A stretch of 64,000 nt of DNA from assembly GCA_905221605.1 (NCBI GenBank), contig CAJNDS010002080.1, forward strand, positions 318,501 to 382,500. The letters run 5' to 3'. The notes below the pieces were generated by a model, which worked only from the letters and a program-made list of their open reading frames with translations, had not been told where the DNA came from and ran no database searches. The stretch's first letter is position 1, and each line of letters starts with the position of its first letter. The stretch comes from Symbiodinium natans (taxonomy: Eukaryota > Sar > Dinophyceae > Suessiales > Symbiodiniaceae). A program made the translations under genes and the position numbers. Positions 30,418 through 38,396 of the stretch are shown piece by piece.

Positions 30418-30687
30418 AGGCTTTTTTAAAAGAGCGTCCAATAATTCCTGAGGGCTAGAAAGCTCATTTACATTGATGTTGTCGTCCTTAATCATCTGCG
30501 CTATTGCCTTCTGGCGGTAGGCCCGTTTCACCTTCTCCTTCTTGCTTTCTATATACCCTTCCTGCTGTTTGAGCTTCAAGTAATACAACCTGTTGTATAT
30601 GGCCATCTGCTTTTTGATTTCTTCCATTGTGTAGTCGTCAGGGTTCAAATCCTTAATTACATCGTGATAGATTGAAGTTTTAACCAT
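30409..30687 (-). CDS. small basic helical protein
   Basis: 92 aa, basic and helical (KLKQQEGYIESKKEKVKRAY). Its codon use is richer in G and C than neighbouring structural genes. It is preceded by the early-type TTTAAAG element 32 nt from the ATG. Probably an early regulator. No family recognised. Confidence 0.6.
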   Translation of the reverse strand: MVKTSIYHDVIKDLNPDDYTMEEIKKQMAIYNRLYYLKLKQQEGYIESKKEKVKRAYRQKAIAQMIKDDNINVNELSSPQELLDALLKKPNN

Positions 30688-30689
30688 TA

Positions 30690-30730
30690 TTCCTATTATA
30701 ACATAATATGTAAATATTCCTTTAAATACC
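30690..30730 (-). promoter_or_regulatory. early-type promoter, 92-aa gene
   Basis: Minus strand: GTATTTAAAGGAATATTTAC, with TTTAAAGGAATA as in the TIR gene promoter. Confidence 0.55.
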
Positions 30731-30769
30731 TTAAACGCACAGAGAGAAATTATTCAAAATGAAATGATA

Positions 30770-30836
30770 AGCAACAATTCAAGGAAAAACCCTTTTAAAG
30801 AAATGATAACTATATTAAATTAATATCTAAATCTAA
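30770..30836 (+). promoter_or_regulatory. polymerase promoter, early element plus TCTA
   Basis: CAATTCAAGGAAAAACCC, TTTTAAAG and AAATGATAACTATATT match the long early element. Two TCTA boxes (30826 and 30832) follow just before the ATG, so both signal types are present. Confidence 0.6.
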
Positions 30837-30838
30837 AT

Positions 30839-32443
30839 ATGACACGAAAAGCTATACAAAGAAATCTGAGTGCGTTAGAAAGCACATTACGAATAAATAG
30901 GAACAGAGTATCAACAGATACCAGAGCCAAAATCAGAAACATCATAAACCTGTATGACGACCGTAAAATAGCACAAGTCACCACCGCATCTAAGATTATA
31001 AACGAGCTGATTAGCGCAACCACGACCAAGGACAAAGCGAAGGCTACGAGAAACTACGACAAGATCGTAGAGAAACATGAGGAGAAAGAACCGTTAGGTG
31101 AGAGAATGGAAAGGAGTAAGAAGGATAACACGGAAAGAAGAAGACGAAGCGTCCAACGAGGCTATTCTATTGATGTCTTGTTCTACACCTACGCAAAGGA
31201 AGAGGGTAGTAAAACGAAAAAGGCATTTTCAGACAGCAGGGGAGAGCCTCTATACCTACTAACCAGAGAGCCCAAAACAGCCAACATTAAAACTACCAAG
31301 GGTGTAGAGGACGAGGTCGGCAAGCGGATTATCAAATATGACCACCCCGAGCAGTTTTGGAAAATGACACTTGAGCTACAAAAGGACGACGATATTCAGG
31401 ATTTTCTTTCCAAAAAATATAATATTGATGCCCTTAAGATTTTAAATGCCGTTCCCGTTGATGGCGACGGTGAGAAGTATGACCCGAAAAATAGAAAACT
31501 ACGAAACTCCGACAACATAGGCATCTATCACAGGTTCATAGAAACTGAGTTAGACCCCGAATACGAGACCTTCGCCGAAGCCATACGGGTCAAGCATTAT
31601 GTTAAGCACGAGTGCTGGATAAATACCTTAACTGACTTTTATATGGACAGTCTCATGAGCGATAAGAAAAAGAAGCCGATGACGAGAAAAGCAGTGCTTG
31701 AGTTGATAGGAACCACAGAAGATGAATTTAAAACCGTCGGAGCATCAATAGAGGATATGACAAAGGTCTTTAAGGAGTATCGTATAACCGCTAGAATATT
31801 TGACTACATGGAGAACCTAATTTTTACCTACGACCCTCCTAAAAGAGACCATCATCATAAAGCATTCTACGCGCTCGTGAAGAACGACCATATTTATACT
31901 ATAAATACAGATATAAAAGCATTGCAACGGTTGATGGCGGTAGAGAGAGAGCATAACATCAATGTTAAGGCTTCAAGCGAGTATCACATTAATGAGCGAG
32001 ACGAACCAGTTGAATGTAGAATGATAGACAGTATAAATGACATCAACAAGCACTTAGAAAAAGACGAATACACCATGATTTACAGCAAAAACAACCTAAC
32101 AGAACTATATTATGAAAGCAAACAGGCCGGTTATGAACCTTATATAAAATTTACAGCGGGTGTTGTTTCGGAGCTTAATTTCAGGTTTAAAGTTAGAGTA
32201 TCAAGGAAGGTGAGTAAAACTATAACATACAAGGTGAAGACACAGAACCTAGTTCCAAATTCTATGGATGGAAGCATAACATTAGAAGCGGAGAAAGTTT
32301 ATAACAACATGTCAAAGGCGATGTATAACTTTAATCAGGAGCTGTTTAACCCACTACATAAATCCTATTATAATGAAACCGATATGGAGATTTTTAAGCA
32401 GTGCCACACCATCGCACCGTCGGGTAAAATTCCTGAGGTTCAG
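30839..32443 (+). CDS. family B DNA polymerase, N-terminal part
   Basis: 535 codons upstream of the frame break. Residues about 255-360 (KHECWINTLTDFY, then ITARIFDYMENLIFTY and NDHIYTINTD) resemble the region before the polymerase domain in Polinton/virophage-type protein-primed polymerases. No clear exonuclease motifs were recognised. The first 110 residues are very basic; a terminal-protein role is possible. The frame runs 22 more codons into the insert and stops at 32509. Polymerase motif A follows only after the insert, in another frame. Confidence 0.7.
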
Positions 32444-32529
32444 TATAGTAGGGAAGGGCAACTTTGTTCGCCCTTACAGCAAAGCTGTAACCAAGGGATA
32501 TATATATAGAATATTATTTTCTATTTCAG
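32444..32529 (+). other. 86-bp insert breaking the polymerase frame (possible intron or bypass element)
   Basis: Flanked by TTCAG on the left (32439-32443) and ending TTCAG on the right. Removing exactly one copy plus the insert restores frame at CAG|GAG. The insert has two adjacent hairpins (GGGCAAC/GTTCGCCC and TTACAGC/GCTGTAA), an AT-run and a pyrimidine-rich end, TTTCTATTTCAG. Canonical GT-AG removal (32443-32529, 87 nt) would be out of frame by one. Options are a non-canonical TA-AG intron, an intron with one lost G, a translational bypass with matching CAG take-off and landing codons, or an inactivating insertion. Confidence 0.6.
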
Positions 32530-34899
32530 GAGCACTGCGTAGAAATTGATAGAAGTAAGGCTTACACATGGGCGTTTAATCAGATTGTAGATGTGCCGGT
32601 CTTCAATCAATTTGACACCTGGAAAGCCTACGACTATAATAAGCACGATTTCAATGAATTTGGAGATTTGAGCCTTTTTCTAGTGAGAGCAGTTGATGAG
32701 GCGATGATGTTCTTTAATAAGCCCTATTTGTTAATATATGGTATGTTTTTAAAGCATTTGCATGGAAAATGTCAGATATTGTATTACAAACGCCCATCCC
32801 ATATATACAAGGTTAATTATAAAAATACCACTGATAAATTATGGGAGACCGCCATATCAAATAAACAATTGGAGGATACAAAAATAAAGAAGCTCATAGC
32901 AAATGTAAATATTGGACTGCTTGAGAAAGGCAAGAACAAGGCACAACGCAGTCTCGTTTTTGATACATTAAGCGAAGCTTTATATCATCAAACTATACAC
33001 GGAGGCAAGATTAACAAAATCAGCAAGTGGTATGACACAGAACTTGAAGAAATAACACCAGATGTGATAGACAGAATTGTAGAACAAAAGCCGTGCGAAT
33101 TCTTTGATGATATGGTGGATTGTATCATTAAACATGAAGACGATGAAACCAAAATATTCGAGACAAGCTTTAAAGTCCATAACGGCAAACTGTATAACAT
33201 ACACAAGGTAGAAGAAAAAGAAGCCCACGACAAATATTACACTTTAACCGTGAGCGACACAGCCGAACTAACAAACGGCTTCAAATACATTAAAGAACTG
33301 CTTTTACAAATCCATAACTTTAGGATGTATGAGGACTATTATAAACTGATTGAGGCGGGGGTTCAAGTCCATTATGTCAAGACAGATGCCTTTCTAATTA
33401 AAATTGAGGACTTGAAGAAGGCTAAGAAGCTACTTAAGTTTTCAAAGCAGATAGGCGGATGGAGAGCAGAGACCAAAAAACCATTTCACGAGCCGTCAGA
33501 CGATTATGAGATGAAACCCAACGAACTAGTAGAAGTTCCGACATTTGAAAATGAAAGGATAATAGTAGAAGATGAGTGGAATGCCGACGCAATATGCAAG
33601 CAAATAGTAGAGAAGAACCCTGTAATAATTAAGGCTAAATATGCTGGTTCAGGAAAGAGTTATATAGGCGAGTATATGAAGAATTTAGGCTATAATGTCT
33701 TGTTTGTATGTCCTACGAACCAACTGCTACAAAACACACAAACTGACGCAACGACTAATAACAAATTCTTTGCTATACCTATGGAGAAGGGGGATAGAAT
33801 GGAAACTTTTGACCACAATCCCTATAACTGTATAGTATTTGATGAGGTAGGTATGGGAGGAATGTATGTATTAAATAAAATACGGGAATTTGTTAATACA
33901 CACTCCAAGGACAAAATCATCATAGCCACCGCGGACGGTAAGCAACTGCCACCAATAAAGGATATGACCAACACACGAGACCACGAGACCTACTTGAATG
34001 AATGCATCAACCAAATATTTAAACATAAAATATATCTTAAAATATCCAAGAGACTTAAGAAGAGGAGCGACAGAATAAAACTTAAGAGAATTTATGATGA
34101 CATCTGGATACACAAACTACCAATTGAACAGATTGTAGAGAAATACTTTAAAACAACTGACGATATAATGGCATCTGAACACAACATAGCATACACGAAT
34201 AAACGGTGCTTGTATGTATCAAACACGATTCGAAAAAGTCTGAGCAAGAATGATAGGTATGAAGTCGGTGAGTATATGATATGTAGGAAATATAAGAAGG
34301 ATGGGGAGAGCACTTTTAATGTCAATTTTAAGTATCAGATTAAGAGCATCGGAGCCGATGGGGTAGTGCTACAGAACATACACACGAACAAATTATATCA
34401 TACGAGCATAGCTACACTTAATGAGCATTTTAGGTATGCTTACTGCGCTACATGTCATTCGTCACAAGGTTCTTCAGTTGATAAGTCCATCACTATACAC
34501 GAATGGCAGAAGCAACACTTAATAACGAGAGAGTGGCTTTATACCTCGGTCACACGCTGTACGGATATTAACAAAGTTATGTTTTACAAATCGGAAGAAA
34601 AGGATGATGAATTAAACGAGGCTACATTAATGCGATATTTAGAGAACAAGGTTAAGCGCTACAAGATACAAGATTTAAAGGCAGGTAGGAATGTAGAAGA
34701 TGCCGATTATATTGATGCTAAGTGGCTGTATGATAGGATTAATTCAAGGTGCAATAGGTGTGGGTGTGGGTTTGAATTTGATGTTAAATGCGGGGAGGTG
34801 GTAAGTAATCTAACAGCCCAGAGATTGGACAACAACCAGAACCATTGCAAAGATAATTGTATAATTTATTGCACTTATTGTAATTGTAGTGCCAAATGA
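32530..34899 (+). CDS. family B DNA polymerase core fused to SF1 helicase
   Basis: 789 codons after the insert. Polymerase motif A is VEIDRSKAYTWAF (from 32539). A motif-B-like block is IKKLIANVNIGLLEKG (about 32884-32931). Motif C is HYVKTDAFLI (about 33370). Then comes a helicase: Walker A AGSGKS (33643), Walker B CIVFDEVG, motif III ADGKQLPP, and motifs V-VI CHSSQGSSVD and WLYTSVTRCTD, typical of SF1 (Pif1/RecD-like). The C-terminal 60 residues have a Cys-rich zinc site (CNRCGCGF ... YCTYCNC). The protein replicates the linear genome. Its stop overlaps the integrase frame by 4 bases. Confidence 0.82.
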   Translation, partial: EHCVEIDRSKAYTWAFNQIVDVPVFNQFDTWKAYDYNKHDFNEFGDLSLFLVRAVDEAMMFFNKPYLLIYGMFLKHLHGKCQILYYKRPSHIYKVNYKNTTDKLWETAISNKQLEDTKIKKLIANVNIGLLEKGKNKAQRSLVFDTLSEALYHQTIHGGKINKISKWYDTELEEITPDVIDRIVEQKPCEFFDDMVDCIIKHEDDETKIFETSFKVHNGKLYNIHKVEEKEAHDKYYTLTVSDTAELTNGFKYIKELLLQIHNFRMYEDYYKLIEAGVQVHYVKTDAFLIKIEDLKKAKKLLKFSKQIGGWRAETKKPFHEPSDDYEMKPNELVEVPTFENERIIVEDEWNADAICKQIVEKNPVIIKAKYAGSGKSYIGEYMKNLGYNVLFVCPTNQLLQNTQTDATTNNKFFAIPMEKGDRMETFDHNPYNCIVFDEVGMGGMYVLNKIREFVNTHSKDKIIIATADGKQLPPIKDMTNTRDHETYLNECINQIFKHKIYLKISKRLKKRSDRIKLKRIYDDIWIHKLPIEQIVEKYFKTTDDIMASEHNIAYTNKRCLYVSNTIRKSLSKNDRYEVGEYMICRKYKKDGESTFNVNFKYQIKSIGADGVVLQNIHTNKLYHTSIATLNEHFRYAYCATCHSSQGSSVDKSITIHEWQKQHLITREWLYTSVTRCTDINKVMFYKSEEKDDELNEATLMRYLENKVKRYKIQDLKAGRNVEDADYIDAKWLYDRINSRCNRCGCGFEFDVKCGEVVSNLTAQRLDNNQNHCKDNCIIYCTYCNCSAK

Positions 34900-34931
34900 T
34901 GTTGGAAAATTTTAGTATCATCCTTTTTATA

Positions 34932-35849
34932 ATGAGCAACAGTAATAAAGATGATATTATTTCAAGTATTTGTTATGATAGGAGCGGATTTGGAAGTATT
35001 GCAACGACATACAAAGACAGCCGAGCAAAAGACAAGACCATAACCTTAGATGATGTTAGGGACTGGTTCAAGAGAAATGTAGAGCAGAAAGCAAAGCCAC
35101 GAGGTTATAATTCCTTTGTAGCTCCACATGATGCATTTGAGTTTCAAATGGATTTATTTTTCTTAAGTGATTTAAAAAACCAAATATTTCAAGTTGCGTT
35201 TTTGTTTATTGACACATTTTCCAAATATGCTGTTGTAATACCTATTAAATCAAAACAGCCTGAAGATGTAGCAATGGGGATTATAGAAGGTTTAAATAAG
35301 ATGGGAAAGAAGCCCAAAATGGTATATGCCGATATGGAAGGCTCATTTACTTCTAACATAATCAAAGAATATTTTGATAAGGAAGGTATTGAACTGTATT
35401 TAACAAGAGGACATGCGCCAGTAGCAGAGCGGTTTATCAGGACATATAAACAAATGCTTTACAAAAGAATTGAACACGATGAAAAGCAAGGAAAAGAGAA
35501 TATACAATGGACAGATTATAATTTTGAAGTCTTGCTGACTTACAATAACAAGATGAAGCATTCCGCAACGAATATGACACCTAAAGAGGCAAGACTACCC
35601 AAGAATGAATTAACAGCTAAACTACATATGACAGCACACGCAAAAAAGACACGGACATATCCCGAGATTGATATTTCAGACAAGGTGAAAATAGCAAGGA
35701 AGAAAGAAGTAGGAGAAAAGGAACGAACAAGCAACTGGTCGCAAAACAAATACACCATTGAAAGAATAGAAGAGAAATTAGGGCAAAAATATTATTATGT
35801 AGAAGGGAGCAATAGACCATATTTAAGGCACGAGTTATTAAAGGTTTAA
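34932..35849 (+). CDS. retrovirus-type (rve/DDE) integrase
   Basis: 305 aa from the ATG at 34932; the frame extends to an ATG at 34896 that overlaps the helicase stop (ATGA), adding 12 hydrophobic residues. Catalytic residues, counted from that upstream ATG: Asp86 (FQMDLFF), Asp146 (VYADMEGSF) and Glu178 (APVAERFIRTYK). The C-terminal region has a basic patch and NKYTIERIEEK as in Polinton integrases. It inserts the linear DNA through its TIR ends. The triad is complete, so it could be active. Confidence 0.88.
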   Translation: MSNSNKDDIISSICYDRSGFGSIATTYKDSRAKDKTITLDDVRDWFKRNVEQKAKPRGYNSFVAPHDAFEFQMDLFFLSDLKNQIFQVAFLFIDTFSKYAVVIPIKSKQPEDVAMGIIEGLNKMGKKPKMVYADMEGSFTSNIIKEYFDKEGIELYLTRGHAPVAERFIRTYKQMLYKRIEHDEKQGKENIQWTDYNFEVLLTYNNKMKHSATNMTPKEARLPKNELTAKLHMTAHAKKTRTYPEIDISDKVKIARKKEVGEKERTSNWSQNKYTIERIEEKLGQKYYYVEGSNRPYLRHELLKV

Positions 35850-35851
35850 GA

Positions 35852-35900
35852 ACAATTCAAGGAAAAATGTTTTAAAGAAATAACAGCTATAAATATTAGT
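35852..35900 (+). promoter_or_regulatory. early-type promoter, broken 218-aa paralogue
   Basis: CAATTCAAGGAAAAATG, TTTTAAAG, AAATAACAGCTATAAATATT and AGTG; the best match to the element at 19313-19360. Confidence 0.65.
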
Positions 35901-35906
35901 GTGAAA

Positions 35907-36583
35907 ATGAGTGATACAGAAAGCGCTACCAGTTCTGATATTCCCAAACATTGCTGTAAGGATGATTTAATGAATAGTCTGAGTTATGTAATGTCACTTG
36001 TTAATAACTGCCAAGAATGTAAGAAAATGCGACTGGGATTAAAAAAACAACTCAAGATTAATTTAAATGATAATGCAATTGCTTCAGTGTGCAATTTCTT
36101 TTCCTGTTCAAAGTGCATTAAAATAACCTCTGTAATTGAAAATTGTATTGATTGGAAATACTATTCATAATGGAAATTCAAACATATTATTTTGTTAAGT
36201 TTAATCCGTTTCCTTCTTATGAGTTTATCAAAAATGAAATATTTAAGGGTTTAATTACATATACTGAGTTTGAACATAAAATGTTAAAATGGTTGTATGA
36301 TAATTTAGATAATGCCGATGTGTTTTTTGATTTTAAATATTTTCATTGTGGCAAAAACCCCCATAGATTAAATGCATACTATAACATACTAAAAGAAGTC
36401 ATTTTTTATATTATGGATAATACCCACGGAAGTAGTGTTGAAACTCACCACTATTTATATGATTGTGATTTTGGTTTTTCTCTTTTGAATGACATTAATG
36501 AATATTGGTTTAATACCGATAGTGATAGTGATGATGATAGTGATAGTGATAGTGATGGTAGTAGTGTGTATGAATATGAATGA
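35907..36583 (+). pseudogene. broken paralogue of the 218-aa Cys-rich gene
   Basis: Codons 1-88 match the first part of the 18649-19305 gene (DTESATSSDIPKHC; CSKCIKI). The frame then stops at TAA, where the intact gene has TTA. A one-base deletion 7-8 bases later puts the rest (ATGs at 36152 and 36170; PFPSYEFIKNEI, IMDNTHGSS) in another frame, ending with an Asp/Ser tail. Two independent lesions point to decay. The promoter and 3' hairpin are still present. The 3' part might be expressed alone. Confidence 0.75.
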
Positions 36584-36617
36584 TTAATACAATGATATCT
36601 TAAAGTATTGTATTAAT
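36583..36617. terminator. 3' hairpin after the pseudogene
   Basis: ATTAATACAAT and ATTGTATTAAT, matching the hairpin at 18601-18643 in word content. Confidence 0.6.
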
Positions 36618-36660
36618 TATTTTTGTTTATTTTTATAGGTGTCTTTATGTGTTGCTTCTG

Positions 36661-36930
36661 AGCAAACTCTAGGAGTTTATGGGCAAACTCTAGGAGTTTG
36701 TGGGCAAACTCTAGGAGTTTGTGGGCAAACTCTAGGAGTTTGTGGGCAAACTCTAGGAGTTTGTGGGCAAACTCTAGGAGTTTTGTGGGCAAACTCTAGG
36801 AGTTTGTGGGCAAACTCTAGGAGTTTGTGGGCAAACTCTAGGAGTTTGTGGGCAAACTCTAGGAGTTTGTGGGCAAACTCTAGGAGTTTGTGGGCAAACT
36901 CTAGGAGTTTGTGGGCAAACTCTGAGGGGT
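36661..36930. repeat. 21-bp tandem array, about 13 copies
   Basis: The unit GGGCAAACTCTAGGAGTTTGT contains the palindrome CAAACTC-tag-GAGTTTG. Spacing is 21 bases with one 22-base step near 36781. The last copy is degenerate. It is followed by repeats of GGGGGTTTGAAAGCTAACCC to about 37025. The frame across it is open, but the one-base slip and composition argue against coding. Possible origin or protein-binding array near the right end. Confidence 0.9.
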
Positions 36931-37032
36931 TGAAACCTAACCCTAGGGGGTTTAACCCGAGGGGGTTTGAAAGCTAACCCTGGGGGGTTTGAAAGCTAAC
37001 CCTAGGGGGTTTAATCCTCACGGGTTTGAACC

Positions 37033-37079
37033 ATTCAAGGAAGAAAGCATTTAAAGACAAGACGACTATATATATTAGA
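37033..37079 (+). promoter_or_regulatory. early-type promoter, 167-aa gene
   Basis: CATTCAAGGAAGAAAGC, TTTAAAGACAAGACGAC and TATATATATTAGAG; TTTAAAG is 25 nt before the ATG. Confidence 0.65.
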
Positions 37080-37081
37080 GT

Positions 37082-37585
37082 ATGGAGACTGAAACGAAAA
37101 CCTGTTCAAAATGTAAAAAGACAAAGGAAATCAATGAGTTCTACAAATCACAGTGTTTGAAGTGCTACAACTACCAAAAAAATTACAGGCAACAACATAT
37201 GGAGCAAGAAAATGAAAGGGGCAGGAGATATATGGCTGAAGACCGACAAAACAACCCTGACAAATACAGAGAGAAAAATGCGAGATACAGAGAAAAAATA
37301 AAGGACATCGTTATTACATGTCCTGTATGTAATTACGACATTAAGAAATACAAGAAGGCACAACATGAGAAATCACAATTTCATCAGGACAACTTGGCAA
37401 GACAATTAAACCCCGATATGGAAGCACTACCAGAACCTGACAAGATTAGAGTAATAAATGGAAAGGAACAATACTATTGCTATGCTTGTAAATGTTCTAC
37501 GATATGTTGGTTTTGGAAGAACCATGTACAGCAACAATCCCACATAGAAGCCATTAAAAAGAGGAATGAAGCAGAAACACAGTAA
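37082..37585 (+). CDS. zinc-finger protein, paralogue of the TIR protein
   Basis: 167 aa. The N-terminal ribbon TCSKCKKTKEINEFYKSQC then LKC resembles the zinc ribbon found before some viral/phage HNH nucleases, but no nuclease follows. Two C-x2-C...H-x5-H fingers follow (TCPVC...H...H; YCYAC...H...H), the same order as the TIR protein. Early promoter. Probably binds DNA or RNA. Confidence 0.75.
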   Translation: METETKTCSKCKKTKEINEFYKSQCLKCYNYQKNYRQQHMEQENERGRRYMAEDRQNNPDKYREKNARYREKIKDIVITCPVCNYDIKKYKKAQHEKSQFHQDNLARQLNPDMEALPEPDKIRVINGKEQYYCYACKCSTICWFWKNHVQQQSHIEAIKKRNEAETQ

Positions 37586-37587
37586 CT

Positions 37588-37616
37588 GATACAATATAAT
37601 AAAAATATATTGTATC
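37588..37616. terminator. 3' hairpin of the 167-aa gene
   Basis: GATACAATATA and TATATTGTATC, 3 bases past the stop. Confidence 0.6.
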
Positions 37617-37759
37617 ATCTACTGCTCCAAGCCCCGAACCACCCAAAATACCCTAAATTCTATCAACCCCCTCACGCCCATCCGGAAGAATGGATTTTTG
37701 AATAATTTCTTATAAAATGAATAAACCCCATCACGCCCATTGGAAAGAATTGATTTTAG

Positions 37760-37794
37760 AAAACATTTAAAGGAATACTAGTATTATATATGTA
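37760..37794 (+). promoter_or_regulatory. early-type promoter, right TIR gene
   Basis: Mirror copy of 18362-18396. Confidence 0.6.
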
Positions 37795-37796
37795 GT

Positions 37797-38228
37797 ATGG
37801 AAACGGTCAAACGATGTAGCAGATGTAGGAAGAAGAAGGAGGAAGTTGAATTCAAGGAGGGATGCAGAGTTTGTATTCCGTGCTCGGATGCTTGTAGAAA
37901 AAATCAACAGGACAACCCAGACAAGGCGAGGGAGAAATGTCAAAGGTATTACGAGAAGAAGCGAGAAGACATATTAGAAAAGAAAAGAGAGAAAACATGG
38001 TGCAACTTATGCGAAATGTATGTAGCCAAAGACCAATACCAGAGACATACAAAAACAATAAGACACCAACACTATTTAAAATTGGAAGAAGGAGAGCAGT
38101 CAGATGTGGAAGATACCAAAAATAAATTTTGGTGCGAGACTTGTAGAATTTGGTTAAGTAAGAAGACAAGGACATCGCATTTTGGAACACCAAGACACCT
38201 TGAATTGGAACAGCGAAGGCGAGAGTAA
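37797..38228 (+). CDS. TIR-encoded zinc-finger protein, right copy
   Basis: 143 aa, identical in sequence to 17928-18359 (see there). It is followed by the hairpin 38234-38270. Perfect identity of the copies implies recent insertion or ongoing correction between the ends. Confidence 0.8.
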   Translation: METVKRCSRCRKKKEEVEFKEGCRVCIPCSDACRKNQQDNPDKAREKCQRYYEKKREDILEKKREKTWCNLCEMYVAKDQYQRHTKTIRHQHYLKLEEGEQSDVEDTKNKFWCETCRIWLSKKTRTSHFGTPRHLELEQRRRE

Positions 38229-38348
38229 TACTGCTTGATACATTCAATTTTAAATATTCAATGTATCAAGGAGTTTTTGAATTAAATTTCGGGGGGTCGG
38301 GGGGGTCATATATGCGGAGTATGACGACGTGCATGACACTTGCTTACT

Positions 38349-38396
38349 AAGGGAAGGGGCCATACTAAGGGACCGCATGACGACCCTGAGACCCAA
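38349..38396. repeat. right part of split host repeat (family F)
   Basis: AAGGGGCCATACTAAGGGAC then CGCATGACGACCCTGAGAC; similar in inverted form to 40262-40330. Confidence 0.45.

Larger units (their letters stand above)
17808..38348. mobile_element. endogenous Polinton-like virus, 20.5 kb
   Basis: A sharp AT-rich, gene-dense block inside GC-rich repeat DNA. It begins AGTAAGC and ends GCTTACT, with identical 722-bp terminal inverted repeats. It encodes the morphogenetic set of the group (packaging ATPase, major and minor capsid proteins), a B-type polymerase/helicase region and a retrovirus-type integrase. Terminal AG and an rve integrase are Polinton hallmarks. No adenovirus-type protease was recognised, as in many Polinton-like viruses. 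It could be a dormant provirus or a virophage-like parasite of a giant virus. Confidence 0.92.
37627..38348 (-). repeat. right terminal inverted repeat (722 bp)
   Basis: Reverse complement of 17808-18529; the match begins at CCAAGCCCC (37627) and ends at GCTTACT (38348). Confidence 0.92.

Noticed and set aside
36639-36977. 112-codon frame across the 21-bp array; also considered as a CRISPR array
   Set aside because: The units are contiguous with no unique spacers, so it is not CRISPR, and the one-base slip changes frame mid-array, arguing against coding.
17803-38354. Target-site duplication of the virus (AGGGG / AGGGA)
   Set aside because: Only 4 of 5 bases match and G-rich words are common here; not reported as a feature.
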